Positions 24,172 to 36,281 of a DNA stretch of 64,000 nt are shown here, in pieces. Both the position numbers and the translations under genes were made by a program. The notes under the pieces were generated by a model. That model had not been told where the DNA came from. It saw nothing but the letters and a program-made list of their open reading frames with translations, and did not search any database. Origin of the DNA: Armillaria gallica (taxonomy: Eukaryota > Basidiomycota > Agaricomycetes > Agaricales > Physalacriaceae); NCBI GenBank assembly GCA_037576215.1, contig JBANDB010000001.1, positions 2,666,001-2,730,000 of the forward strand, read 5' to 3'. Every line of letters begins with the position of its first letter. The stretch's first letter is position 1.

Positions 24172-27100
24172 CTTGGTACCTTCGTGATCAGGGTATTAGC
24201 AATCTCCTGTAATGACATTAATAATCTCGCTCACCTCCAGTATGTCAACTCTATTCCCTCCAGCCTTTAACGTGGGACGTGACAAGGTCGTTGCAAAGTC
24301 GTATGTATGTATTGCGTCGGAGTATCGTTAAAGTGAACTCGTAAGAACAGTCGTGTAGAACGTCAATAGTCGAGAGCACAAGGCAATTTCGGACATGAGG
24401 CAGGATTGGAGATTCTCAGCAGGGTCGAGCTTGGCGAGCTCAGGACTTCTCCATATTTGGTTCCCACGTGTCCATGTGGCCCACAGTGGGCGCTCATATT
24501 TTCCCCCCTTGGCGATCAATCAATTCGAACTTGAGATTTTTTGATTTTTGAAAAAGGATTCATCAGTGAAAGTGAAGTGAGCGAAGGTGTTCTTACACTT
24601 GACTACGATGCGCTCTGCCTGGCATATTTTCACATATCGTTGGGCGGCTTCAACTTGGGCCAGCTTCAACAAAAGTCCACCGATCCAGCTTATATATCAG
24701 CTCGGATCACTGAACAGATGGCCCGACCTATGAAATCCTTGGAGTTTCTTTCAGTCTATCTTTGAAGCAACATCTCTTGTGTCAGCGATGCAGAACATAA
24801 ATATCACTTTCATAGGCTGGTAATGTGCTGGGTGACCTGTCAGCAGTACAAAACATATATGATCGATTCATTGAGGCTCATCAGCTGCGTATCCTGGGAA
24901 TCTTGCGTGGGTCCTCACAAAACCCGTGTCTTCACCTTGTGACCTGCTAGTAGCCGGCAATGACCGCTAAAGGCTTGGCACATGGCGAATATCGGCCGCG
25001 ATTTGGTACTGCGTGTAGGTCTCTGTGTGCAGAGTAGGAGCTACGCAGGGTCAAAGGATTGAAGGATGTTCTTGCACAGGATTTGATAACGACGTCGAGA
25101 AACCGGAAACCATCGACAGGAAAAAGCACCGATGTGATTTAGACTACGACAATGAAGGGGACCCGGCTAGCAAGGAACGCGAGTAATGACGAAGACTACG
25201 TCTGTGCGCATGGAGAGCACGCCAGTGACAGAGAATGACAATGGGAAATGAAAAGCAAAGGAAATCAGGCAACTTGTGTCAACCGAAGTTCGGAAAGCCG
25301 TTGCGCCGAGAATGATAAGAGAGTTGCTCACCAGACGTACTTGAAGTGGGCCTAGAGCCGTTGCGACGGTTGTCGGGGATCTCAAGTGTCAGGCATGACG
25401 ACGAGGGAGTACATTACACCACTGTTACAAAGCAGTGGTGGAAAGAGTCAAGACAAAAGGAAGACACCGGTAGTCTAAATGAGAGTATCCGTCCCATTGG
25501 GATAAAGGGAAGTCTAAGTGAGAAAACAATGTAACTATATGCAGTCCGAGACTCTGAGTCCTGCTCTGGGGAAGGTTGTTGGCAAGCAAGTCCGTCGCTT
25601 ACAGCAAAACCGATAGCAGATAAGGCGTCCGAAAAGAAACCTATTTCAAAAGAACCTGGAGCGTTGCAGTGCTTGTCGACGAGGGTAAAAGGCGGATCCG
25701 AAACACGAATAGGAATTCGGACCGGAGATCAACCAGGGTCAAAACCGTTGCAAAATAATAGTGATGAACATCGGATGCGTGAAATGGAGATGGTCGACGC
25801 GCAGAGTTTCAATGGACGATCTCATTCCACAGCCGCTATAGACAAAGAACTGAGGCTAGAAAGAAAGATACTCCGAGCCGGACGGTAGGATTAAAGCAAG
25901 CCCAGCGGCTCATACCACTTCATCAAGTTGCGGTGCCATAGAGGAGATAAAGGTACCGGTACCTGATGGGACGATGGACGGATAGAATGTATGCGCTAGT
26001 AGGTCCGAGACGCACTAGCGCAGCAAGTGGCGAAGAACCGTAACGGCCAGCGGAACAGAACTCGTCTGGACTCCCCGGGATGCACGGAAAGTGCTGGCTA
26101 CATTGTCGAAGGACGTGTCAACGTCATTGAGCTGCTTGCGAGCCTTGTGTTCGCACAGCGTCGGGTCGCGGAACATTCGAAAAGGAAGAAACCCGCCAGT
26201 ACAAGGGAGAAAGCTAGTTTAGGCTGAGCGGGATCTTCTGGACATTATAGATTCATGTATACTCGTTGGCGTATGCCACCCCATAGCCGATGTTCGAGGC
26301 AAGCCTTTACATGACAGATTGTGCCAATTGGGCGAGCTAGCACGTCTGAAGGAGCCGCAGAGGAAAACAGATCTGGAACAAAGAACCGACGTAAAACGTA
26401 TGATGGGAAAGTCAGGTCAGGAATATCCCCTCGGCAACAACGGTCACCGTTCCGTGGGGCCTTTCGCCCTTGGGGACGGTGCGAAGATAGCAGTGCGACT
26501 GAAGAGAACCCACAGCCCGAGGTGGATCTGATGGATTTGCATTGCGGCGTACTGATGCATTCTTCAAGGCGATGTTCCAGGCAGGCGCCACAGAAACAAT
26601 AGCTGTACTAGGCAAGGAAAATTACTAGTGCAAGACAACGAAAGGTGGGGCCAATCTTATCGGCGCCGAGTAACCATAGAGTCGTATAGCATTCATTGGG
26701 CAAGCGATACGATGCTGTTAGGCTACTAGGTTACTTTTGGACATGTTAGCATTTGCCTGCCTGTTAGACTGCTTGCCCTTGATTGTTCAGGTGATGATTT
26801 ATCAGAAGCAGGGTGCATCCTCGAGACCAGAGCCTGAGAGATAGATGTTGGAAGCCATATCAGTATCATACCTTGTTGGACAACCGGTGGTTCTAGATCA
26901 GTAAAGACATGAGGAAGGGGCATAGAGGGGGCATGCAATTAGATGGAAGGGTCGAATGCAGGTTCAATCGTGAGGTGTATGGTTACGGGTGATTGTTTGA
27001 AGGGAGATTCCACTGACAGCAAGGCTTCACCATGATGAAGAAGTGCAGGGACACCTCTGGGGGTGAAGGACGGAGGTAAATTAAAAGTCGTATAACTGCG

Positions 27101-27743
27101 GGGCAAGGGCAGAGCCGAGGTCCGCGATGATTGGCCAGGGTAGAATCTGGTGGGATCTGGAGTAGAATAACCGAAGCTAGCAATCAGAGGTTCGAGTTCT
27201 ATATACGTAGTCACAAGACATATTGACCGTGGAGAAGGATAAGACATTGCTGTTCGTGGCAAGGTTGCTTTGCCGATCAAGGAATACAATGGATGAGACT
27301 GGTGACAGGCCCCCTTCCGAGATTATTAGTACAATAAAGGGCTATTATCTTCGACATGCATCATTTATTGGGCGTAGCAGAAGGGAAGCAAGATGAATCC
27401 GTCCCAATTGTGCGCTTTGTCTACGATCGGTGAAAGTAGGAGGCCTGGAGCTTCCGGGAGCAGCCGCAAGAGAGTCCGGAATGAGCAAAGCGGGAAGCAC
27501 TGACGTCGGCACAGCGGCATGGGAGTGGGAAAAAAGTAACAGAAGCTCCTGTCCCTATTCTGGTATACACGTGGCACAGGATTACGCCTTATTCATTCCC
27601 AGCCACTAAAAGCAAATAAAGACAACTTAAAGCCACATCGGAAAAGGTACGTCTTCCCACTTACTTTACAATACCACCAACGCCTGCTCGAATTCGTCCT
27701 CCATCCCCACCGCTTTCCTCACCCTCCACCTTTTCTCTTCACC
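24172..27743. other. 3.5-kb region without a recognised gene; purine-biased in the middle
   Basis: Apart from the WD40 gene promoter on the left and the promoter of the gene at 27744 on the right, nothing here is recognisable. Between about 25000 and 26650 the plus strand is noticeably rich in A and G and lacks long frames; the longest pieces (26321-26602, 26319-26531) are basic and Gln/Arg rich. On the minus strand a frame at 26939-27289 looks coding-like (Pro/Ser rich) but has no known motif. Decayed transposon sequence is one possibility, not shown. The promoter-proximal part near 27690-27743 is pyrimidine-rich. Confidence 0.35.
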
Positions 27744-28922
27744 ATGATGCTCGTCCAGAAACAACCGAACTTCAACATATCGTCGCCACACTTCGCCCTC
27801 AACCACCGGAGGTATCCATCAGCCCCTCCAGGCGTCGTCGTGCAAGCAACACGAACACCAGGCCTTTTGTCAATTCAACGAGCTCAGCAACAGCAGCTGC
27901 GAGCAAAGCCGTCTCCCAGACCAAGGCAGGCGGCTGCTCATCGTGTTTTCCAGCCGGTCCGACCGGAAGTACAACAGCAGCTGTTGAAGCCTTCTCCAGA
28001 GATCGTTGAGAAGAAGTCTTCACCGCAGCAGCCCTTGCCAGAGAAACGTGGCCGACAGCCAGCAAAGGTCAAGGCCAAGGCAGCAAGGTGAAGCGCTTTT
28101 TCGTATTTGCAAAAATTGAGTCATCCGCTGACAGCGAGCAGGAGCTCTTCCAATTCGTCTGTTCGAGGCCGTCGCAATCATACCCGCCAACCTTCTCCGC
28201 CGAATTCGATCCAGAACCCCTCGCAGGCAGAGGTCCCTTCAACACCGCCACGCAAATCTACGACTGCTAACATTTTCGATTCCTTTTCCGACGACTCCGC
28301 CTCTCCACCTGTACGCGCGGCTCCTACTCTCGCTTCGCATCCTTCTGGAAAGCTCGCCCGTCGCAGGCAAACTCAGGCGGCGAGCTCGTTTAGTACTCCT
28401 CCGGCCAGGGCTATCCCTGTTCCCCAGCGTCCGAACTCTATTCCGGCGACCCTCTCTCGGTCTTTGCCTGCCCGACCATTCAAGGGCAAGACCACTCCTG
28501 ATACTTCCAATCGGAAGCCCTTCCCTATTTGCGACGACTCTACGGAGGCTGGCGCAATTTTCGATGACTACAGCCCTCCCGCAACTCCTACTCGCCAGCG
28601 CCCGTCACGATCTAAGCGTTTTGACGATGGTCCTCGCACTGCGCCTCTTACGACTTCAGTGGCAGCATTCCCGTTCAACTCGTCGCCGAGTCCTCCGACT
28701 AGGTCGGGTCGCCGACATGTTCGCGCTCCCAGCGACGAGGTCTTCCATATGTCAGACGAGGACTCTTCGAGTTCAGACGAGATGTCGTCAGGGCCCAGGC
28801 GGAAGGCGTTGCGTGCCCCCAGACCCGGCATGACACAGCAAGAGATCGAAGGGTACTTCGCGAGTTCTACGTTCCAAAACTCACCCAGCCCGGAGGAGTT
28901 GCCTCCACCCGCTTTTCTGTAA
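27744..28922 (+). CDS. Low-complexity protein with C-terminal Edc1/PNRC-type decapping-activator motif
   Basis: The ATG at 27744 follows a pyrimidine-rich leader and opens MMLVQKQPNFNISSP. The first exon is rich in Gln, Pro, Lys and Arg; a single intron (about 28088-28143, GTGAAG...GCGAG) joins it to a Ser/Pro/Arg-rich second exon without a stop. The protein has about 370 residues and no folded domain that I recognise. Its last residues contain ALRAPRPGMTQQEIEGYFAS followed by STFQNSPSPEELPPPAFL. The pattern aromatic/small - F.NSP.P..LP.P.F is that of the PNRC/Edc1 motif, which in animals and yeast binds the EVH1 domain of Dcp1 and stimulates Dcp2 decapping of mRNA. I infer a fungal decapping enhancer; the rest of the family is too divergent for a name. 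Confidence 0.72.
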
Positions 28923-31313
28923 TTTTATTATATCTATTGCTATCAGTGCGCTGGAGTGTGGAGGCAAGTGTCTTTCCACTGTACCCATTGCCCCTACTTA
29001 CACGACCAGCAGCTCCTTAGATTTAAAATCCCTTGGGTCGTTAGATTCACATCGCTTTCTTTGATACCCCTCTCTTCCGCCACGACCTCGTTAATCGGCC
29101 ACCGTGTTTTTTTAGCATCACCCTGAAAATCACTATCATTATTCCATTCCTCTTCGCCTATCTCGGGGTTCGTCGCGGTTTTCCTGGGAGTTCAGTCCAC
29201 TTGTATCATCATTCAGCTTGCGACTCCTTAGACTAGGGTCAACTCCACCTTTCACGCCACTATCATAATGTACCTATACGGTTACCGGTCACTCGTCCAG
29301 GACACATGCGCTCCGCAGGCCTTCCTCGCCTCAAGTAAAGGGTCGAGCTACTGTTTCGAATGCTCCCCATACGAGGTTGATGCCCGCAACAAATCAAATT
29401 TCTCGTTTACGTTTTCCCACCATCATCTGTGTCAATACTGTTTTCGGCATCGCATCTTCATCGCAAATCAAACAATTATTCGGTTTTCTGGTGGTCATGT
29501 CGGCCTACCAGGTGTACAAATGCATCTAAAAGGAGTCGGCTCCTTCTTTATGTCTATGACATTGAGACGAAGGGAGGAATGTCCGACCGCCTGCGAACGC
29601 ACAGTACGTTCGCACTCTCTGGGACAATGTTGTTCCTGATCTCGTACTCCTGCTTGCATTGGATTGACGGCTACCCGTGGTGACCCAGGACCGACGGTCC
29701 GAACTGGTTTCTGCTTTCCACTCAATACGCATTGCTGGAGGACGACGCCTACTCGATGTAGTGCTACGCCCTACCTCGCTTCTTTTGATCTTTTGATTGG
29801 ATGTCAAGCATTATCATTTACAGTACCCCCCTCTCCTATTATCTATTCACCCCATCCTATCATCGCATCCTTTTAGTATCTACTCTTCTCCATATAACCC
29901 GGCACCTCGCATCATTGCCTCCCTTCTCCCCGACTTAAAGATGCCCGGGATCTCCTACCCTCACCACGTCGACGACATTTTTATTTTTTCCATTCACCCA
30001 TCTCTGTTTCTTTTCTCATCCGCACTGTATCGAGTATCGGCCACGCTTGCATAACCCCCACTCCTGCCCTTTCCCGCCATCTCACGAACCCTTCTTTAGA
30101 AGGGAAAGTGTGGGGCATGGACTTTGCATGTACCACCATTTCTTGTTATTTACACTCCCAGCGTTATCCACACCCTACCCACCTTACGCTCATTCCTTTT
30201 TTTTTGCGAGATCTTTGTGTGGTTTATACCACCTTCTCTGCCGTGTATAGGTTTTTTTCTGATGATCCTTGATGCTTTTTCTGGTGTAATTTTGGTCTTG
30301 TGCGTATGTTCGTCGTGACTGCTAGCGTTCCTCTCACTGATTCTTTCTTTCTTTCAGTTTACCTCTCGAATGCATACCAACCCTCCTACTATTGCTTGCA
30401 CGACTACTAGACTGCTGGCGTTGTGCACTGATGTTCACCGCCATCGCCATCAGACAAAAATAAAAAAACATGGCTACCGTCGGCTCGCATTAGATTTGTA
30501 CATACACGCGCCATCCTCGCATTCCTCCCCTTTCTTCTATCCGCTGTATCCAACCTTCCTCCCATCCGCCTACCCAACACGCACATTCGTTATTGCATTT
30601 GTTACGCTCATTTATTATATGACCTCTAACCGACGCCGTTGACCTTTCGTTGGGTTCGCGACGTTAGGTTTTTCAATATGTATATCTGTTTACATACAGG
30701 ACTGTCGGGCTTGGGGTTTTTGTCTCATTGCTCTGTTGCTCTCTCTTGGTCGAAAGGCTGCTGTGGAAGTATACGTAGTAAATTAGTATAGACGCGAAAT
30801 CAATTGTTTTTTTAGTTCCAATATACGAGTATTGAATCTTGTAGCATTCGAATTCACTATAAGCCGTGAGACTTCTGATGCTCAGGCCGCCTGATGAATT
30901 GTTATGGGGTGTCCCGAAGTGAACAAAAATATGCTACGGGCTGGAATTTATGGGACTCGCTCTCCAAAGCGTTTGCGCACAACGTCCTGTATAGTACGCG
31001 ATACAGTGGCACTCATCTCAACGAAACCTGACACGCCAGATTCCTTGACTTTTGTCCCCCGGTAACGTTACGTGGCCGTGATCACGTCCTAGAGCGACAT
31101 CAGATCCGATGTCGTACAGCCTACTGTATCAACTTACTTCATATGTCAACTTCTAGCACCAAGAACGCACGATTGAACGACTCGAACCATCCAATGGAAG
31201 AACTCCATATATGTAGATGTCCATGGACCTGTCGGTAGTTTGAAAAGGCCGACCAGAACTCAAAGCTAGAGAGCCATGAGATACGGTTCGTTACATACAG
31301 ATAACCAAAAAAC
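28923..31313. other. 2.4-kb region, strongly pyrimidine-rich on the plus strand
   Basis: No gene is visible. From about 28930 to 30650 the plus strand is dominated by C and T with many TTTTT and CTCTCC stretches, and the small frames are pyrimidine artefacts. This is the composition of long untranslated leaders or trailers in fungi; the simplest reading is a very long 3' untranslated region of the preceding gene or an unannotated noncoding transcript. From 30800 on the composition becomes ordinary. Confidence 0.4.
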
Positions 31314-31808
31314 TTACGAGAGAAAAAGAACAGGGAAATCTTCCACTTCCTCAGAGATCTCGAGCATCACGAAACCCTTGCCGACAACGACATCGAACAA
31401 TCCATCCCTTCCGATTTCCGCTGGAATATCCCACACCTCAGCGTCGTCCAGATCACACATGATCTTTAATGCCCAAGAGGGACTGGACCAGCGTTGAGGG
31501 CCCTGGATTCGCCACCCATCGTCCTCAGACGGCCGGTCACGGATGAATTCATCCACGTCGTCTGCAGGAAGATTCGTAGTGGCGAACTCTACGATGCCGC
31601 AGAAGGTGTGATCCTCGGCTAGGTCCCTGCACCGGACGCGTTGTTCCCACTTGCAATTTAGAGAGGGAGCGATGTCGTACGTCTGGACACCATCTCCGTC
31701 GGTCCAACTGGTTTCTGTCGCCACCAAGGCCCAGTGAAAGTAGGAGTCCTTGTCTCTGGAATCACTGTGGATCCAGAACAGAGCGATACCCAGATGTATG
31801 GTCGCCAT
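31314..31808 (-). CDS. DUF6914-like basidiomycete protein
   Basis: A single frame of 164 codons beginning MATIHLGIALFWIHSDSRD, with FHWALVATETSW, APSLNCKWEQRVRCRDLAED, CGIVEFA, and SSPSWALKIMCDLDDAEVWD. The order (short beta strand, a FHWALV block, a variable Trp/Arg region, then a W-containing helix) resembles small uncharacterised basidiomycete proteins grouped as DUF6914; the assignment is from memory of the pattern and is moderate. A further 3' exon is possible because a GT donor-like sequence follows the last codons. No function is known. Confidence 0.6.
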   Translation of the reverse strand: MATIHLGIALFWIHSDSRDKDSYFHWALVATETSWTDGDGVQTYDIAPSLNCKWEQRVRCRDLAEDHTFCGIVEFATTNLPADDVDEFIRDRPSEDDGWRIQGPQRWSSPSWALKIMCDLDDAEVWDIPAEIGRDGLFDVVVGKGFVMLEISEEVEDFPVLFLS

Positions 31809-31979
31809 CTTGAGCGATGGGAGTGACGAGATGAAAGTCAGCCCCTTTAGATAAGCTCGATGACAATTATGCTATTACGCCAACAATAATTAGATCTAAA
31901 CAACATTGCCGAAAAGAAATCCAAAAGAGAGTCAGTACACCTTAACGAATGAATACAAATGTGTGAGATATATCATGCT

Positions 31980-34900
31980 TCATGCCCTGTGCAACCATCC
32001 GACGTCCAACCCCGTCATCGTCCGCATACTTTCAGGATATGATAAATTGCTCTCCCGGAGGAGTCCAGCCAACCGCCTGCAGATATTCATGGGATAGAAT
32101 AGGTACTCCGCTTGCGGAAAACCTGGATATTTGTCCAAGACGCTAGGAACGCCACGTCAGAAGCGGTAGGAAGATGTAACACGAGGAATCCAAACCTTTT
32201 GAGATCAGGTGGCTCCTCCGAAGGTCCCAAAAGTTTGAAAAGCACTTTCGCAGCCTGTATCGAAGCAGTTTTCGGCAGCGCGTACTGACTTCGAATGGCA
32301 TACGCTAGTTGTATACTAGGCTTGAACAGCCACATCTAACAGCGAAAAGATTGAGTGAGTCCACAAGCAAGGCAGTTAATCACTCACAAGAATACGAGGA
32401 CGTTCATCTTCTTCATCCAATACGATGAATCGATACGACGCATGAGCTTGCACAAACTCTTGCATATCCTCCACAATGAAAGCAGATAACGGTAGTTTGA
32501 CGGGCCTGCCACAAATCAGGCACAACGACAACCAACAATAAGAATGCACATACTCAGTAGTCGGACTGACGGGCCGTATAGCATACTTCAACATGCGGTA
32601 AACCAAAGAAGGAATAGAATTGGATCGATGCTCTTGACAACGTCCGACAACAGCACCGCAGAGACACCGAACTGGTTGCCAATCATCGACTCTCTAAAGC
32701 AGAGGTGGCATCAGCAATCTAACCGTAAACAGAACAAACAGAACAGAACAGAACAAATAAATGTCCTCTCAGAAGTAGCTCCCGAGACGTGGACCTGAGG
32801 AACAAGAGAGTTGTTTAAAAGAGAGGAAGTTTATATAGGACGCTTTGTATCAGCCGATGAAGTCGTGCTCGGCAATCAAACGCGACCTCTTTGTACACGA
32901 ACGAAACCTCCAAGGGCTTCATTCGCACACAGAAGAAGCGGTTCGACGCTTCGCGATCGACCGTTGGTAGACATATCCAACGTCGGCCTTCTTGATCGTC
33001 CAATCCAAAAGAAAAGAAAAGTACTATAAAATGTGTACACACCTTTGCTGTGTCAGCGGGATATAAGTTTATCTTTGACATAGCCGACTCTTCAAAAAGA
33101 ATGTAGCTGCCTCCGACTAGTGCTTGGCCGGGTTCAGGCCAGAACCCTCTTCCGTTCTTTGCTATTTGTTCATGGAGCTTTTGGTCGGAATGACACATCC
33201 ACGCATCCACAAGCTCCTGCCAATGCTCCGAGGGTAAATCGCGATACTGGGATATACGGGAGGATTGGATTAAGGGAAGCGAACATGACGCGCATATAAA
33301 ACTGGTAGGGCTGGATGTTGATAGTTGGATCGCATCGAGGAGAGGTGTTGGTTGTGGGGAGGGGGTATAGGCGGTCAACGTGGCAAGCTTGATTTCGTAG
33401 TGTCCGCTTTGCACTTTGATCTCTTTCTTCCCAGGTAGAACAAGTCCGGGAAGCTTCAGAGGTAAAGAGGTGTACGGTCCGCTTTTCACGATAAGATGGT
33501 CGCCGCCGCCAAGGTGCTTGTCGGGTAAAGAAGGTAGTACCTCTGCTTCGATGTCTACGCCAGGAACAGCGCCTGTCACGGAAAGAAAAACTAGAATATG
33601 TTGCAGAGTCTCATGGTTCTCTGCGATGTAGTTGACTTCGAACTCTACTGATTTTCAGAGATTAGCCTACGTAGTCACTATGAGTACAAACCACTTACGT
33701 CGGGGAGTTGATGACCTTGAGGCTTCTTTTGATTTTGCCTCAGCACTTGCAGAACGCGATGCCGAGCTTCGCAGCCACGATAGCGAAGGCGCAGACATGC
33801 TTCGATCTCTGTTCTTCTTCTTTGATTTGAATCGACCGAGACTTGCGGGAGGTAGTGATGTAGAGGCTGTCAATGGTGGAGGGACAATGTGAGGTGGTGG
33901 CGCCTCCTTGACGAATTCTGGAAGGGAAAGGAGTGCTGTTGGATCTTGAACACGCATCGATTCTGGGACAGCTTCTCGGATGAATTCCGGAAGTGTGAGC
34001 ATGGCATTGGGATCTTTTGTCTTTGGTTGGAGAACGGCATCTTGGGAATGTAAGCGACCAGCGTTGGAATGTTCCGCAAGATGCTCTACAAAAGCCTCAC
34101 GCTGTTGATATCGTAAGTATTGCATATGCATCGACTTGACGATTCCTACCTTGGCCTGGTCACGCAACCGAGCCTTCTCGAAACGGCTCTTCATTCCACC
34201 CTCTAGAATGACAGACTGATCCTTCATTGATCGTTGCGTTGCCTTTCCAAGCATCTCAAAGATATCCTCCAGCTCGCGGATATCCCTTTGCTTCTCTTTC
34301 CCTCGTGACACCGAAGAGCCCTCTCTCCTAGCCTTTTCCATCTGTGCTACTTTGCTGGATTTAAGCTCGACACGCTGGTTGTGCAGCTGTGGAGCGACCA
34401 TGTAAAGCCGGTCAATTGCCATCGTGACCGCCTCAAAATCCAACCTCATCTTTTCATTCATTGGGGTCGTAGGGGTCGTGGGTGAATGTAGAGAGTACGG
34501 TCGCTGTTTGGAGTCATCTATGGATGTTCGCGGACCATATTCGTATTCTGGCGGCAGGTCGTACTGATAATCCGCAGGATCGTATTGAGGGGGAGGTGAT
34601 CGCCCGTCGTGCGCTCCTTGCACATCGCCACTACGTTTTCCAGCTCTTCGTCTATTCTAGACCAGAGCAAAGCTCTCTCTACAGCAAGAACAGGCGGAGA
34701 TCCTATGGGTAAGACGTCTTTCTGCCGTTCAATTTGAAGGTCGCTGAGCTGTCTCTTCAAGGTATCGAATATATCCGCCGGTTCTAGAGAGTGCCAAGAA
34801 TTCGAAGGAGTAATGCGGCTCTGCGAAGGGGGAGAATGAAGGGAACCGAGACGATTAAGATGGGACAGGAGAGAGACCAGAGTAGCGGCGAGCTGCGCGT

Positions 34901-35460
34901 CGTTGATATCAAGGGAAGCTGATATACCCTCCACCCGAGTCTTGAGTTCACTAATCAAATCAGCGTCTGTATGCGCCACCTCAACCATCACGTCGCCAGC
35001 GTCTCTGTTCCGCAGGTTCGACACCAGCGTCTGTAGCGCAGAGGATGACGATTCAGCGTCACCCTGGACCGTAGACGTGTGCGGCGTGGATGGCATTGAA
35101 TGACGGCGATCTGGAACGATTGGATTCCATCTTGTCGGCACGGAAAGGAGATTATTGAGGGTCATTAGGCAGGATCTCTCGACGAGTGCAATAGACGGCA
35201 TCAGCTCCTGAAGAAAATGAGCCCTGGGCACCTAGATAAAAGCAGAGACGACGCACGACGGTCCCACTCTGGTGGCCATCCGACGACTCAGACACACGGG
35301 ATGCTCGTTCCTCGACCTCTTCGACAGACGACGATGTTCCTTCCTGGACTTGATGCTCTTCCTTCTGGAGTAGATCTCTCGGAAATGGCGCAGGTATTCC
35401 GGTGTCGACGAGTGGCCGTTGCGGCTGGACACGCTCACGGACCCTAGTAAGCGTAGCCAT
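31980..35460 (-). CDS. HECT_2 (UBE3D-like) protein with long N-terminal extension; one apparent frameshift
   Basis: The start MATLTRVRERVQPQRPLVD (ATG at 35460) leads through Ser-rich and helical sequence (ALVERSCLMTLNNLLSVPTR, LWSRIDEELENVVAMCKER), then MRLDFEAVTMAIDRLYMVAP and repeated LTLPEFIREAVPES / LSLPEFVKEAPPP motifs. An intron at about 33655-33705 joins VEFEVNYIAENHETLQHIL, and the HECT_2 domain follows: FICASCSLPLIQ, YRDLPSEHWQELVDAWMC, FWPEPGQALVGGSYILFEES, then QPVRCLCGAVVGRCQEH and SMRTMTGLDVGWLHRA at the end. This domain is that of UBE3D/Ipa1, E2-binding proteins tied to ubiquitin and mRNA 3'-end factors. The N-terminal half may belong to the same polypeptide (splice phase fits) or be a separate gene. 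Near 34589 the frame shifts by one in a G5 run with no splice site. Confidence 0.7.
32728..32760. repeat. Short AGAAC/ACAAAC tandem repeat within a HECT_2 gene intron
   Basis: The plus strand reads as imperfect copies of a five-base unit (cagaacaaacagaacagaac and onward). It lies in the intron between the RCLCGAVVG exon and the upstream exons, so it should not affect the protein. Confidence 0.6.
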
Positions 35461-36281
35461 CGAGGTAGAAGACACAGCACGAAATAGAGTGATGGGTCTA
35501 GACAATCCACGAGTAACCCTAACCCGACTCCTTTCAATATGTGATCGCTTTCAATTTCAAACTCAAAAAAAACATTTCCTTATGATCAATTCAGTAGCTC
35601 CTGAAGATGCTGTCATAGTTACATGCTACGCCTCAAAATCCGAATGCTCACGACAAAGCGTACGCTCTCAGTTCCAAGTTCAGCGGCTGGAACGCCTGGG
35701 AAGGAAAATTTCTTGGCACAGCTTGGTATCACTCACCTTAGCTAATGTTTAGGTGTGGCATAACCGTTGTTATGATCGGACTTTTGACAGTCATCCGTTT
35801 TACCTGGATCTGAATTCTGGGGCTAAACAACCTTGCAAGGCGCTTGAAGTACTTAACTGCGGCTGACTTACAGTGTCCCGGGTTTGAACAAAGTAGCCGG
35901 TACCCGAAAATCACGACTCTCACCGCTGCGGCGCGCGCCGCGCAATTGAATCGAATAGAAGTATTACTTTTACGAAACGGGCTATCTCAGCAAATCTGAG
36001 TGAGCCCCACTGTGTGATTGAGAACGAAATTGAATTCCGCAGAAGCCTGCCGCGTGTCAGCCTACTGCGGTCCCACACTGATATATTGATACCAGTTGAT
36101 ACCCTAAATTATTAATGGAATGTGAGAAGATTGAAAATAGTTTAATTGAGGTTTCATTCTATTTTCCTATCAAGCACGGGCTCTTTTCCAAGTTAGGCAA
36201 TGAACGCTTTCAGCACGTTGTAAATGTATGTGATCGGCAACTCCCGTCGTTCCAAGTCAGTTGACAAAAACAACCTGGGAA
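35461..36281. other. Upstream region of the HECT_2 gene, with a GC palindrome
   Basis: No gene is visible. A perfect 14-base palindrome gcggcgcgcgccgc spans 35928-35941, standing out from AT-rich surroundings. The segment 35461-35920 should contain the promoter of the minus-strand HECT_2 gene. Confidence 0.4.

Noticed and set aside
26939..27289. Pro/Ser-rich 116-codon minus-strand frame
   Set aside because: Looks coding-like in composition but starts with TTG, has no motif and no clear exon partners.
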